Below, in pieces: positions 41,256-50,622 of a stretch of 64,000 bases of DNA. The position numbers and the translations under genes were made by a program. Position 1 is the stretch's first letter; each line of letters begins with the position of its first letter. The notes beneath the pieces are model-generated. The model ran no database searches, was not told the DNA's origin, and was given only the letters and a program-made list of their open reading frames with translations. Origin of the DNA: Nakamurella lactea DSM 19367 (GTDB lineage Bacteria > Actinomycetota > Actinomycetes > Mycobacteriales > Nakamurellaceae); assembly GCF_000426645.1 (NCBI RefSeq), contig NZ_AUFT01000022.1, positions 1-64,000 of the forward strand, read 5' to 3'.

Positions 41256-41897
41256 TCAGACGGTGACGTCGCCACGCGGGGTCGTGAAGGTCACCGACAG
41301 CAATCCCGGCTGACCGTTGGGCGCCTGCCACTGCACGGTGACGTCGCCCAACGGGCTGTCCTTCGGCTCACCGAGCCAGGCCTTGACCCGATCCCGGTCG
41401 CCGGCAATGGCCAGGCTCTTCAGCGCGATCCCGGTATCGCCGTTCGAGTGCGAGGGGTGGTGCTCCCTCGAGGAGGTCCAGTGCACGAAGAACGGCAGCT
41501 GCGGATCGTTCATCAGCCCGGAGACGCCGATCTGTTCCCAGGTCAGCTCGAAGCCGTCCGGCAGGATCCGGTGCGCGGGGGTACGGGGCCGGCCGAGCCG
41601 CTCCTCGACCGGGGACAGGTCGTCGACCGAGACCACCCAACCGAGCCAGCCGCCGCCGAGTTCGGTACGGGCCCGCACCGCCTGGCCGAACGGCATCAGA
41701 TCCGCCGCCGGATGGTCGAGGGCCTCGACCACCTCGAGGTAGTGCTCGTCGGAAAGCGGGAGCACCCGGTTCCGGGTACCGAACCGGGGATGCACCCCAC
41801 CGTCGATCGGCTCCGCCCCCAACTGCTCGGCCAGCCTGGCCGCCGTCGCGTCCAGTCCTTCGGGTCCACTTGCGTACGAAACGTGGTCCAAGCGCAT
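41256..41897 (-). CDS. VOC-superfamily (glyoxalase-like) protein
   Basis: 213 residues from the ATG at 41897. The start M-R-L-D-H-V-S-Y-A and E-H-Y-L-E-V-V-E-A fit the glyoxalase-like (Glyoxalase_3) fold, which keeps His and Glu metal-site candidates in two beta-alpha-beta-beta-beta repeats (second repeat from about residue 125, with F-F-V-H-W). Members are dioxygenases, isomerases or resistance proteins; the substrate is unknown. Confidence 0.82.
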   Translation of the reverse strand: MRLDHVSYASGPEGLDATAARLAEQLGAEPIDGGVHPRFGTRNRVLPLSDEHYLEVVEALDHPAADLMPFGQAVRARTELGGGWLGWVVSVDDLSPVEERLGRPRTPAHRILPDGFELTWEQIGVSGLMNDPQLPFFVHWTSSREHHPSHSNGDTGIALKSLAIAGDRDRVKAWLGEPKDSPLGDVTVQWQAPNGQPGLLSVTFTTPRGDVTV

Positions 41898-41964
41898 CCG
41901 GCAATCGTGGCAGGTGGCGGAGAGTAACCCTCGGCGGGGGTCGGTGAGCGCGGGAGGTGCGCCG

Positions 41965-42276
41965 TCAGTCACCGGCGGGCTGCGGTCCGTCATACCCCTC
42001 GATGACGAGCATCTCGGCCACCGACGCCCTGGTGCGAAACGGGAGCACCGCCTGGTATTCCGCCGAGTGGTAGCAGTCCAGCGCCGCCTGGTAACTGGGG
42101 AACTCCAGCACCACGTTGCGATCCCTGGCCTCGCCCTCGACCGACTCGAACTGCCCGCCGCGCACCAGGAACCGGCCGCCGTAGGCCGCGAACACCGGGC
42201 CGTTCGCCGCCAGGTACTTGCGGTACTCCTGCGGATCGGAGACGCTGACCCGACCGATCCAGTAGCCCTTCGTCAT
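41965..42276 (-). CDS. DUF1330 family protein
   Basis: 103 residues. The ferredoxin-like DUF1330 pattern is M-T-K-G-Y-W-I-G-R-V-S-V, Y-R-K-Y-L-A-A-N, Y-G-G-R-F-L-V-R-G-G and V-L-E-F-P-S-Y-Q-A-A. DUF1330 proteins are small dimeric proteins of unknown activity. It starts two bases after the MFS stop, so it is the last gene of the PadR-MFS operon. Confidence 0.9.
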   Translation of the reverse strand: MTKGYWIGRVSVSDPQEYRKYLAANGPVFAAYGGRFLVRGGQFESVEGEARDRNVVLEFPSYQAALDCYHSAEYQAVLPFRTRASVAEMLVIEGYDGPQPAGD

Positions 42277-42278
42277 GG

Positions 42279-43979
42279 TCAGTTTCCTCCCACTGGCGCC
42301 GGTTCCTTCGGCGCCTGCCTGTTCTTTCCGCCCATTCCCGCGTGCGTAGGCGCGGCGAAGCAGAGCACCGCGATGAAGCCGAGGATCAGCACCGCGGCCG
42401 GCAGGTACACGCTCTGTCCCATTGCGGTGGCGAACGGCTCCTTCAGGGCGTCCGGCAGCGGGCCGGTGCTGGTCTGCAGCGCATCGGCGCTGGGTGCACC
42501 GCCCGGCGCGCCCCCGGAAGCGGCCGACAGCTCCGCGGCGATCCGGTTCTGCATCAGCACGCCGACCGCGGCACTGCCGAGCACCGCACCGACCTGACGG
42601 GTCATGTTGTAGACGCCGGCACCGGCGCCGGCCAGCTGCATCGGCAGGTTCCGGGTGGCGGTGGCCGACAGCGGTGCCCAGATGAACGCGTTGCCGACGC
42701 CCATCAGGGTGATCGGAGCGAGAATGCCGATCACCGAGGTGGTCGGACTGGCCACGCTGCCCAGCCAGAACAGCGCGACCGAGGTCAGGAAGAATCCGGT
42801 GCCGGCCAGGTACCGGGGGTGCATCCGGTCGGTGAGCCGACCGACCGGCGCGGCCAGCGCACCCGAGGCGACGGCCAGCGGGATCATCAGCAGAGCGGAT
42901 CTGGTCGGCGTCAGCCCCATCGCCTTCTGCGCGAACAACATCAGCGGGATGGCCATGCCGGTGATCGCGAAGCCCATGGTGGCGATGCCGAAGTTGGCCA
43001 GCGAGAAGTTGCGGTCCTTGAACAGCGACAGGCTCATCAGCGGTTCGTTCTTGTTCTTCGCCTGCCACCAGACGAAGGCGACCAGCACCAGCACCCCGAC
43101 GATGATCAGCGACCACACCGAGATCGGGCCGGAAATGGTTCCCCAGTCGTACTTCTGGCCCTCCTGGATGCCGAACACCAGCAGGAACATCCCGATGGCG
43201 CTGAGCGCGATGCCCAGGTAGTCGAACCGGTGCCGGTGGGTCTGCAGCTGCGGGATCAACCGGAAGCCGAGCACCAGCGCGACGATCCCGACCGGCACGT
43301 TGACGAAGAAGATCCACTCCCAGCCGAAGTTGTCGACCAGCAGACCGCCGGCCAGCGGCCCGACCAGGATGGCGATGCCGGCGACGCTGCCCCACAGGCT
43401 CATCGCGGTGCCGCGCTTGTCCGGCGGGAAGGTACGGGTGATCACCGCCATCGTCTGCGGCGTCATCAGCGCGGCGCCGAGCCCCTGGAAGGCACGGGCG
43501 ACGATCAGCATCTCGACGCTGCCGGACAGCCCGCACCAGGCGGAGGCCGCGGTGAACAGCACCAGCCCGGTGAGGTAGACGTTCCGTGGGCCGAACTGAT
43601 CTCCGAGCCGGCCGCTGACCAACAGCGGCACCACGTAGGCGAGCAGGTAGGCGCTGGTCACCCAGACCACGCTGTTCAGGTCCGTCTTGAGCCCGACCAG
43701 GATCGAGTCGGTGGCGACCGAGACGATGGTCGAGTCGACCAGGATCATGAAGAAGCCGATCACCATTGCCCAGAGCGCGAACCAGGGGTTGCGTCCGTCG
43801 GTGCTGCCTGGCGGTGGCAGGGCGGGGCTGACGGCCTGCGGCGCCTCCGGGTCCCCGGCGCCCGAAAGCTCGTGGGCACCGTGTCCGGACGGCGCGCCGG
43901 CGACCAGTCGCCTGGCCGCCGGGTCCGGCCGGCCGGCGGCCAGGTGCCGCCCCGAAGCCTTGTCGTCGTTGTTCGTCAT
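42279..43979 (-). CDS. MFS exporter, DHA2 type, in a PadR operon
   Basis: 566 residues with a disordered 65-residue N-terminus and about fourteen helices. Motif A appears as S-G-R-L-G-D-Q-F-G-P-R and motif C as G-P-L-A-G-G-L-L-V-D. The ATG overlaps the PadR stop (ATGA), so the two are translationally coupled. A drug or metabolite exporter whose substrate is probably also sensed by the PadR regulator. Confidence 0.92.
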   Translation of the reverse strand: MTNNDDKASGRHLAAGRPDPAARRLVAGAPSGHGAHELSGAGDPEAPQAVSPALPPPGSTDGRNPWFALWAMVIGFFMILVDSTIVSVATDSILVGLKTDLNSVVWVTSAYLLAYVVPLLVSGRLGDQFGPRNVYLTGLVLFTAASAWCGLSGSVEMLIVARAFQGLGAALMTPQTMAVITRTFPPDKRGTAMSLWGSVAGIAILVGPLAGGLLVDNFGWEWIFFVNVPVGIVALVLGFRLIPQLQTHRHRFDYLGIALSAIGMFLLVFGIQEGQKYDWGTISGPISVWSLIIVGVLVLVAFVWWQAKNKNEPLMSLSLFKDRNFSLANFGIATMGFAITGMAIPLMLFAQKAMGLTPTRSALLMIPLAVASGALAAPVGRLTDRMHPRYLAGTGFFLTSVALFWLGSVASPTTSVIGILAPITLMGVGNAFIWAPLSATATRNLPMQLAGAGAGVYNMTRQVGAVLGSAAVGVLMQNRIAAELSAASGGAPGGAPSADALQTSTGPLPDALKEPFATAMGQSVYLPAAVLILGFIAVLCFAAPTHAGMGGKNRQAPKEPAPVGGN

Positions 43980-44557
43980 ACTGCTTTCCAATCCAGTCGG
44001 GCACTGTCGATGGCATCGATAGTTGTGGTGAGCCAAGAGATCTCGGCATCTTTCATGGCAATCAGGTAGTGCAGATCAAGAATCATGTGGGCCGGCTTGC
44101 CCCGTTCGATGAGGCACCCGTAGGCGTCCCGCATCACCTCGGCGTCGCGCTGCAGGATGTCCAGCCGGTACTGCAGATGCCGCCGCGCCTCTTCCTTGGG
44201 CAGCCGGCCCACCTGGGCGACGGCCACCGGGAAGATCGGGTACTCGTTCTCCGGGTTCGCCAGCCGGTTTCCGACCAGGTCACGCAGCACATGCCGGCCG
44301 TTGTCGGTGATCTGGTAGGTGGTGCGCTCCGGGCGGTTGCCATCACGCTCGGTACCGACCGCGGTGACGAAACCGAGCTGCTCGAGCCTGGCGATGGCGT
44401 GATAGAGCGACCCGGGACGGATCTTCACGATCACGTCCTCCCGTCGCCGCATCAGCACCTGGTACATCTCGTAGGGATGACGAGATCCCTCGGTGAGAAG
44501 CCCGAGGGCCACCATTCCGAGCGGGTTGATCTTCTGATCGCCGAGCAGCGACGACAT
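43976..44557 (-). CDS. PadR-family transcriptional regulator
   Basis: 193 residues from the ATG at 44557 (GGAAA upstream). The PadR winged helix is clear: L-G-L-L-T-E-G-S-R-H-P-Y-E-M-Y, then I-R-P-G-S-L-Y-H-A-I-A-R-L-E, then T-T-Y-Q-I-T-D-N-G-R. A C-terminal Vir-like helical domain follows. First gene of a three-gene operon with an MFS exporter and DUF1330 protein; likely autorepressor. No ATGT-N8-ACAT operator was found in the 171-base upstream gap. Confidence 0.92.
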   Translation of the reverse strand: MSSLLGDQKINPLGMVALGLLTEGSRHPYEMYQVLMRRREDVIVKIRPGSLYHAIARLEQLGFVTAVGTERDGNRPERTTYQITDNGRHVLRDLVGNRLANPENEYPIFPVAVAQVGRLPKEEARRHLQYRLDILQRDAEVMRDAYGCLIERGKPAHMILDLHYLIAMKDAEISWLTTTIDAIDSARLDWKAV

Positions 44558-44728
44558 CGATGCGGTTTCCTTCCATTCGGCCCATTCAGCCACCCGGTAC
44601 CGACAGCCCCAGGGCGAGCGCGTCCGAGACTAGCTCGCCCGACCGGACTATTCCAAGCGAAATATACGAGACGACGCTCACTGTCGCCGCGGTCCGGCTG
44701 TCGGGGCGTGGTCGTAGGCTGAGCCGCG

Positions 44729-46345
44729 ATGAACTCCCCCACCGCGCTCCGACTGGGACCGGCCGCCGCCGGCCGCTGCCGGCGCCGCGTGCACCTGGAC
44801 CACGCCCCCGGCGCACCGAAGCAGCAACGCACCGGCCCGGACGTCGGGGTCAAGATGCGATTGGCCGACATGCAACTGCACGCGGCTGACGTTCTCGCCG
44901 GGTTCCCGGCGGCGGCGACCGGCTGGTCGCCGAAGTCCGGCGAGCGGCCGGCCATCGTGCTCGGTCCGACGCTGCGCACGCCGACCAGAATCGGTACCCC
45001 GGACCTGCTGATCGCCGCCGACGGCGGCTACCTTCCGGTGATCGTTCGTGGGCACCGCACGCTGGATCCCGGTAGCGGCGCGCTGACCTCCCCGGTGGAC
45101 GATCCGGACACGGCGACGGTGGATGCGAAGCGCCGGCTCCGCAAGCATCCGCTCGACGTGCTGCAGCTGGCCCACCTGTACACGATGCTGACCGAGTTGG
45201 GCCTGGCCTCATCGACCGCCCGCGGCGGCGTGATCGGGCGCGGCGGCGGGCCCGACGGCGACGACGGCTCGGTGATCGTCTGGCACGATCTGGCGGCAGC
45301 GCTGCCGGACTACGCCGAGCGGTTCGCCGACCGATGGGCGGTCGCCCGGGCCGCCGAGGACGGCGGCGAGCTCGCCTTCCCATCGCGGATCGCCGAGTGC
45401 CGACGGTGCCCGTGGTGGCCGGTCTGTTCGGCCGAACTCGAGGCCTCGCACGACATCTCGCTGCTCGCCGCCGGCTCGGACGTGCAATTGCTGCACGACG
45501 CCGGGATGACGACCCTCGACGACCTGGTCGCAGCGCCGCAGTCCGAACTCGATGCCCTGCAACTCACCTCGGTGCCGCCGACGGAGGCCAGGATCAGGGC
45601 CAAGGCCAGGCTGGACGGCGTGCCGCTGGTCCGCCGGCGCAATGATCCGGCCGCCCGCCGGGCCGATGTCGAGCTGGACGTCGACATGGAGTCGTACCTC
45701 GATGCCGGCGCCTACCTGTGGGGAACCCTGCTCTCCGGCGCCGATATCGGGTTCGACCGCGACTACCAGGCCTTCGTCAGCTGGGACGGGCTGCCCGGCC
45801 CCGGTGAGGCGGACGCCTTCGTCCGGTTCTGGCAATTTCTCACCGAGGTACGTACCGCTTGCGCCGCACGGGGTTTGAGCTTCGCTGCGTACTGCTGGTC
45901 ACGAGCGGCCGAGGAACGCTGGCTGTACTCGACGCCCCGCCGGTTCCCGGAGACGGTCGGCATGCCCACCGTCGAGGAGATCACCGCGTACTGCACGTCA
46001 CCCCAGTGGATCGATCTGTACGCCGAGGTCAAACGGCAGTTCGTGGTGCCGGGGTCCATGCGACTCAAGGCGATCGCACCGATCGCCGGCTTCGCCTGGC
46101 GGGACGCCGAACCGGGCGGCGAGAACTCGATGGCCTGGTACCGGGCCGCGGTCGGCGCCGACGGGTTGCCGCCCGACCCGGCGATGCGACAGCGGGTGCT
46201 GGAGTACAACGAGGACGACGTCCGGGCCACCGCGGCGATCAGGGCCTGGATGAGCGACGGGGCCGCCGCTGTTCCGACGGTGGCCGAGCTGACGGCGCAG
46301 CTGGACGGGACCGCTTCGCGCGACGCGGCTACGGCCGATCCCTAG
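44729..46345 (+). CDS. TM0106-family RecB-like nuclease with Fe-S cysteines
   Basis: 538 residues. A RecB/Cas4-like PD-(D/E)XK domain spans about residues 40-235, with a catalytic segment G-T-P-D-L-L-I and P-V-I-V-R-G (the usual Lys appears replaced or displaced). Four cysteines (C17, C224, C227, C233, the last three in C-R-R-C-P-W-W-P-V-C) form a probable 4Fe-4S cluster. The C-terminal half is an RNase H-like exonuclease fold with D-V-D-M-E-S as first acidic motif and Y-N-E-D-D-V-R-A-T as last. Family members are predicted helicase-associated nucleases of unknown role. Overlaps the next gene tail-to-tail by 17 bases. Confidence 0.85.
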   Translation: MNSPTALRLGPAAAGRCRRRVHLDHAPGAPKQQRTGPDVGVKMRLADMQLHAADVLAGFPAAATGWSPKSGERPAIVLGPTLRTPTRIGTPDLLIAADGGYLPVIVRGHRTLDPGSGALTSPVDDPDTATVDAKRRLRKHPLDVLQLAHLYTMLTELGLASSTARGGVIGRGGGPDGDDGSVIVWHDLAAALPDYAERFADRWAVARAAEDGGELAFPSRIAECRRCPWWPVCSAELEASHDISLLAAGSDVQLLHDAGMTTLDDLVAAPQSELDALQLTSVPPTEARIRAKARLDGVPLVRRRNDPAARRADVELDVDMESYLDAGAYLWGTLLSGADIGFDRDYQAFVSWDGLPGPGEADAFVRFWQFLTEVRTACAARGLSFAAYCWSRAAEERWLYSTPRRFPETVGMPTVEEITAYCTSPQWIDLYAEVKRQFVVPGSMRLKAIAPIAGFAWRDAEPGGENSMAWYRAAVGADGLPPDPAMRQRVLEYNEDDVRATAAIRAWMSDGAAAVPTVAELTAQLDGTASRDAATADP

Positions 46346-47381
46346 CCTTCTGGTTGAGGTCCTGACGGGCATCGTTGACGATGCCTGCGAGATCGGTAGC
46401 GCTGGGTAGGGCGGGCCGAACGTCGTCGGGCAATGCCCGGTAGGTAGACACGGCCAGGGGCGTGGTCAGGCCGCGGACTGCGTATTCGACTGCCACATCG
46501 TCTCGGTCGGCAGCGAGCAGGATGCCGATGGTAGGTCTGTCGCCGTGCTCGGTGTTGCGGAGCCGGTCGTCGACGACGTTGACGTAGAAATTCAGCTTGC
46601 CGATGTGTTCTGGCTGCGCGGCAACGGCTTTCAATTCGAACACAACGAATGCGCGCAGCCGCAGGTGGTAGAACAGCAGGTCGATGAAGTAATCGCTGGC
46701 GCCGACGGTCACCTTGTACTGGCGCCCGACATAGGCGAACCCGGTGCCCAGCTCGGCCAGGAACCTGGTGAGACGGTTGACCAGCGCGTCCTCCAGGTCC
46801 CGCTCGCTGTGGTGCGGGTCCAGTGCCAGGAAGGCCAGGACATAGGGGTCTTGGACGATCTCGCGGGTCTGGTCCGAGTCGGCCGGCGGGAGGACCTGCG
46901 GGGAGTTGTTCGGGGCGGCGCCGACCCGCTTGTGCCGTTCGGTGGTGATGTGGTGGGTGAGGACCGGCGTCGACCAGCCGTGTTCGACGTCCTGTGCTGC
47001 ATACCAGTCGCGAGCGGCAGGGTCCGGAACCTTGTCAAGGAGGGTCGTGATGTGCCGCCACGGCAATTGCGCAACGGGCCGTTGCGCGATTGAGTCTGGG
47101 TAGCGGTCGGCGAAGGTCCGCATGTAGACCAGGCTGCGTGCACTGAATCCGCGCATGCCTGGGAACTCGGCGCGGAGATCGGTCGAGAGCCGGTCGATGA
47201 CCCTGGTCCCCCAGCCGTCCGCCCGCTGGCTCTCCAGGATCCGCGGGCCGATCGCCCAGTACAGACCGATCAGCTCGGTATTCACCACCCTGGCCGTCCG
47301 GATTCTGGCCCGCGCGACCTCAGCCTTCACCGCCGCCAGCAGTCCGCCGTACCCGTCAGGTAGCCGATCGATCTCCGTCAC
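46329..47381 (-). CDS. DUF1016 / YhcG-type PD-(D/E)XK nuclease
   Basis: 350 residues, GTG start with AGGAGAGG upstream. The N-terminal half (1-180) is the DUF1016 helical DNA-binding domain (W-A-I-G-P-R-I-L, R-G-F-S-A-R-S-L-V-Y-M-R-T-F). The C-terminal half has the nuclease core D234 in Y-F-I-D-L-L-F-Y and E249-L-K251 in V-V-F-E-L-K-A. Family members occur as accessory genes near restriction and mobile regions and are suspected anti-phage or restriction components. No methylase or other partner is adjacent. Likely acquired, to judge by its patchy family distribution. Confidence 0.88.
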   Translation of the reverse strand: MTEIDRLPDGYGGLLAAVKAEVARARIRTARVVNTELIGLYWAIGPRILESQRADGWGTRVIDRLSTDLRAEFPGMRGFSARSLVYMRTFADRYPDSIAQRPVAQLPWRHITTLLDKVPDPAARDWYAAQDVEHGWSTPVLTHHITTERHKRVGAAPNNSPQVLPPADSDQTREIVQDPYVLAFLALDPHHSERDLEDALVNRLTRFLAELGTGFAYVGRQYKVTVGASDYFIDLLFYHLRLRAFVVFELKAVAAQPEHIGKLNFYVNVVDDRLRNTEHGDRPTIGILLAADRDDVAVEYAVRGLTTPLAVSTYRALPDDVRPALPSATDLAGIVNDARQDLNQKARDRP

Positions 47382-47582
47382 CCCGACTCACCTCTCCTGT
47401 CCAGTAGTTCCAGCAGGTCCATGCGGGTCGCAGTGCCCCCGACCACCGACACCCGGGCGGTCGGGCCGTCGGCGGAAGTCGCGGGACCCGGACGCGGGTG
47501 GCGTTGTCGCCAGGTCGGCGATCGGGTTCCCCTCGTAGCGTGGAGACCCACGCCGGCCCGGGATGCGTGGGAGGCTGAGGAG

Positions 47583-48086
47583 ATGCCGGAACTGGAGCCG
47601 AAACCCACATCAGCCGCCCGGATCACGCTGTCCCGGATCATGACCGTGGTCGAGACCAACCTGCTGGGCACGGTGCACGGCGGCGTCATCATGAAGATGG
47701 TCGACGACACCGCCGGCGCCGCCGCCCAGCGGCATGCCGGTGGCCCGGCGGTGACCGCCGCGATGGACGGCATGACGTTCCTGGAACCGGTTCAGGTCGG
47801 CGACCTGGTGCACGCCCATGCCCAGGTCAACTGGGCGGGCCGCACCTCGATGGAGGTCGGGGTCAAGGTGGTGGCCGAGCCGTGGAACCGGGCCGGCGAA
47901 CAGGCGAAACGGGTCGCCACGGCGTACCTGGTGTTCGTCGCCGTCGACGCCGACGGTCAACCGCAATCGATCCCGCCGGTGCGGCCGGAGACCGCGGAGG
48001 ACCACCGGCGGTTCCGGGAGGCGCAGATCCGCCGGGAGAGCCGGCTGGCGCGCCGCGCGGCGATCACCGCCAGTCGCGAGCAGTAG
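47583..48086 (+). CDS. Acyl-CoA thioesterase, hotdog fold
   Basis: 167 residues from the ATG at 47583 (TGAGGAG upstream). The hotdog signature is N-L-L-G-T-V-H-G-G-V-I-M-K-M-V-D-D-T-A, with the catalytic acid in the V-D-D helix, then V-G-D-L-V-H-A-H-A-Q-V-N. This is the YciA/BFIT type that hydrolyses acyl-CoA to acid and CoA. The C-terminal 40 residues form a charged helix. The 201 bases upstream hold no recognised element. Confidence 0.9.
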   Translation: MPELEPKPTSAARITLSRIMTVVETNLLGTVHGGVIMKMVDDTAGAAAQRHAGGPAVTAAMDGMTFLEPVQVGDLVHAHAQVNWAGRTSMEVGVKVVAEPWNRAGEQAKRVATAYLVFVAVDADGQPQSIPPVRPETAEDHRRFREAQIRRESRLARRAAITASREQ

Positions 48087-48090
48087 CGGC

Positions 48091-49398
48091 TCAGCCCACC
48101 GGCCCGAGAACCCGGTCCAGATAGGCGTTTCCGAACAGGTTCTGCGGGTCGACCGCCGCCCGTACCCGCCGCACGTCGGCGAATCGGGGGTATTTCTCGG
48201 CCAGCCGCGCCGCATCAAGGGTGTGCAGCTTGCCCCAGTGCGGCCGCCCGCCGGCCGCGGTCAGGATCCGCTCGGCGGCCAGGAAGTACTCGGCGAACGG
48301 CTCCCGGAAGTACCGGTGCAGGGCGATGTAGGCGCTGTCGCGCTGGTAGGCGGTGGACAGCCAGACGTCGTCGGCGGCGGCCACCCGGATCTCCAGCGGG
48401 AACGAGATCCGCCACCCGCGGGTGCCGATCAGCGCCCGGATCTCCCGGAGCACGGCCGGCAGGTCGGTGCGCGGCACCGCGTACTCCATCTCCCGGAACC
48501 GGACCCGCCGCGGCGAGGTGAACACCCGCTGGGACAGATCGGTGTACTGCCGCTGCGAGACCACTGCGGTGGCCAGCCGGTTGATCGACGGGATCACCGT
48601 CGGTGCCAGCCGTCCGGCGGCGCAGGTGGCCGCGAACACCCCGTTGCTGAGCAACTCGTCGTCGACCAGGCTGCGCCAGCGCGGCACCGGCGCAAGTTCG
48701 GCATCCGCCGGCAACCGGTGGTTGGCCTTGACCAGCGCCCGATCCGTGTGCGGGAACCAGTAGAACTCGACGTGATCGGCCGAGCGCATCCGGTCGTCGA
48801 AGCCGTCGAGCACCGCCTCGAGCGGCTCGGGATGTTCGTCGGCGGCCAGCGCGAACTGCGGCACGCACTGCAGGGTGACCTCGGTGATCACGCCGAAGGC
48901 GCCGAGCCCGATCCTGGCCGCCTGGAACAGCTCCGGCCGCTGCGAGGCCGAGCAGTCGACGATGTCGCCGTCGGCCAGGGCAATCCGCAGGCCGCGGACC
49001 TGGCCGGCCATTCCGGTGAAAGCCGTTCCGGTGCCGTGGGTTCCGGTGGAGATGGCGCCGGCGATCGATTGGGCGTCGATGTCACCCAGGTTCTGCACGG
49101 CAAGCTTGTGCGGGCCGAGCAGCGTCGGCAGGTCACGCAGCCGGGTGCCGGCACCGAGCGTCACCAGCCCACTGTCTGGCTCGACCGAGCGAACCCCGGA
49201 CAGCAGGTCGAGCCGCACGCTGATCCCGTCGGTGACCGCGACCGGGGTGAACGAATGCCCGGCGCCCATCGGCCGGATCCGTTGCCCGGCGCGGACTGTC
49301 GCAACGATCAGCGCAGTGAGCTCCGCCTCGTTCCGCGGTGTGGCCACCGCGGCGAAGGTGGCGTCAGCCGACCTGCCCCAGTTCCGCCAGCGCTTCAC
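48091..49398 (-). CDS. D-arabinono-1,4-lactone oxidase-like FAD oxidoreductase
   Basis: 435 residues, GTG start immediately after the upstream gene's stop. An FAD_binding_4 domain (1-180) has M-G-A-G-H48-S-F-T-P, where the His is the covalent flavin site of the vanillyl-alcohol oxidase family, and G-D-I-D-A-Q-S-I-A-G-A-I-S-T-G-T-H. The C-terminal ALO domain ends with H-W-G-K (387-390), the family's substrate-site motif. Such enzymes oxidise aldonolactones or sugar alcohols with O2. Third gene in an operon with a PLP aldolase-like enzyme and a TetR regulator. Confidence 0.9.
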   Translation of the reverse strand: MKRWRNWGRSADATFAAVATPRNEAELTALIVATVRAGQRIRPMGAGHSFTPVAVTDGISVRLDLLSGVRSVEPDSGLVTLGAGTRLRDLPTLLGPHKLAVQNLGDIDAQSIAGAISTGTHGTGTAFTGMAGQVRGLRIALADGDIVDCSASQRPELFQAARIGLGAFGVITEVTLQCVPQFALAADEHPEPLEAVLDGFDDRMRSADHVEFYWFPHTDRALVKANHRLPADAELAPVPRWRSLVDDELLSNGVFAATCAAGRLAPTVIPSINRLATAVVSQRQYTDLSQRVFTSPRRVRFREMEYAVPRTDLPAVLREIRALIGTRGWRISFPLEIRVAAADDVWLSTAYQRDSAYIALHRYFREPFAEYFLAAERILTAAGGRPHWGKLHTLDAARLAEKYPRFADVRRVRAAVDPQNLFGNAYLDRVLGPVG

Positions 49399-50622
49399 CT
49401 AGAACACCTGGCCCTCTCCCCGGTAGGTCGGCCAGGTCTCGGTGACGGCGCCGTCGGCCACCAGATGCACCCGCTGGAGGTGTTCGGCCGGCTCGCCGGA
49501 CTTGGCGTGCCGCAACCACACCTGGTCGCCGACCCGCAGCCGGCCCGCCGCCCGGCCCCGCACCGGTGTCTGCACCTCACCGGCGGCTTCGGCGGCAAGG
49601 TAGCGCAGCCCCGGGGGGTCGGCCAGCACCGGCAGCCGGTCGGCGCCCGGCGGGCCGGAGGCGATCCAGCCACCGCCGGCCAGGGTGGCAACGCGCCGGG
49701 CGGGGCGACGCACGACCGGCAGCACGAAGAACGACGCCGCTGACGGCCGGAAGGCCCGATAGTGGTCGAACAGGCCGGGTCCGAGCAGGCCGGAGCCGGC
49801 GGCGACCTCGGTCACCGCGTCCTCGGCCGCCGTGGTCTCCAGCGATCCGGTACCGCCGCCGTTGACGAACTCGAGGTCGGCAATGTCCCGCACGGCGGCC
49901 ACCGCTGCTGACCGCCGGCCGGCCAGCTCGGCCGCGGATCGGCGTTGCATCGCCCGCACCACCCGGGCTCTCGGGCCACGCCCGGCGTTGCCGACGCCGG
50001 CGATCTGTCCCTCGTACGCCATGATGCCGACCAGCTCGAAGCCGGCGCGGCTGTGCACGGTGCGCGCCAGCGCGACCAGCGCCGACGGCGTGTGCACCGG
50101 CGACCGAAAGGCGCCGAGATGCAGGCCGGCGGCCGGCCGGTAGCCGGCGTCCAGTTCGATGCACACCCGGATCGTCGGCCGGCTGCCGGGCGGGCGGACC
50201 GCGTCGATCAGGTCCAGCTGCGCCGGATCGTCGATCATCACGGTGATCGCCGCCGCGGCCTCCGCCGTGTCGGCCAGCTCCGCCACGGCGTCCCGGTCGG
50301 CGGTCGGGTAGCCGACCACGATGTCGTCGAACCCGTTGCCGTGCAACCACACGGCCTCCGGCAAGGTGTACGCCAGCAGCCCGGCGAAGCCGGGAGTGTC
50401 GACCGTCCGCCGGATCAACGAGCGGATCCGGACCGACTTGGTGGCCAGCCGGATCGGCTTGCCGGCGGCCCGTCGCACCAGGTCCGCGGCGTTCGCCCGC
50501 AGCGCGGCGTCGTCGAGCACCCCGAACGGCGGCGTCAGCTGGGACACGGCCTGCCGCAACAGCTCCGGCGGCGTCGCCCACCGGGTCGCGCTGCCGGAGA
50601 TCGTCGCTCGCGATGTGGTCAC
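49399..50622 (-). CDS. PLP-dependent amino-acid deaminase/aldolase (D-threonine aldolase-like)
   Basis: 407 residues, GTG start overlapping the TetR stop by four bases. An alanine-racemase-type TIM barrel has the PLP lysine at K62 in I-R-L-A-T-K-S-V-R, a G-Y-P-T strand, and F-V-N-G-G-G-T-G-S-L-E binding phosphate. The C-terminal beta domain follows (from about residue 320). D-threonine and D-3-hydroxyaspartate aldolases share this fold. The natural substrate is unknown; the neighbouring lactone oxidase suggests a joint pathway acting on a hydroxylated compound. Confidence 0.85.
   Translation of the reverse strand: MTTSRATISGSATRWATPPELLRQAVSQLTPPFGVLDDAALRANAADLVRRAAGKPIRLATKSVRIRSLIRRTVDTPGFAGLLAYTLPEAVWLHGNGFDDIVVGYPTADRDAVAELADTAEAAAAITVMIDDPAQLDLIDAVRPPGSRPTIRVCIELDAGYRPAAGLHLGAFRSPVHTPSALVALARTVHSRAGFELVGIMAYEGQIAGVGNAGRGPRARVVRAMQRRSAAELAGRRSAAVAAVRDIADLEFVNGGGTGSLETTAAEDAVTEVAAGSGLLGPGLFDHYRAFRPSAASFFVLPVVRRPARRVATLAGGGWIASGPPGADRLPVLADPPGLRYLAAEAAGEVQTPVRGRAAGRLRVGDQVWLRHAKSGEPAEHLQRVHLVADGAVTETWPTYRGEGQVF

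Noticed and set aside
47378..47450. Short minus-strand ORF ending at the DUF1016 start (ending M-D-L-L-E-L-L-D-R-R-G-E-S-G)
   Set aside because: Only about 24 codons before it becomes antisense to the thioesterase region; it could be a leader, but no ribosome binding site or similarity supports it.
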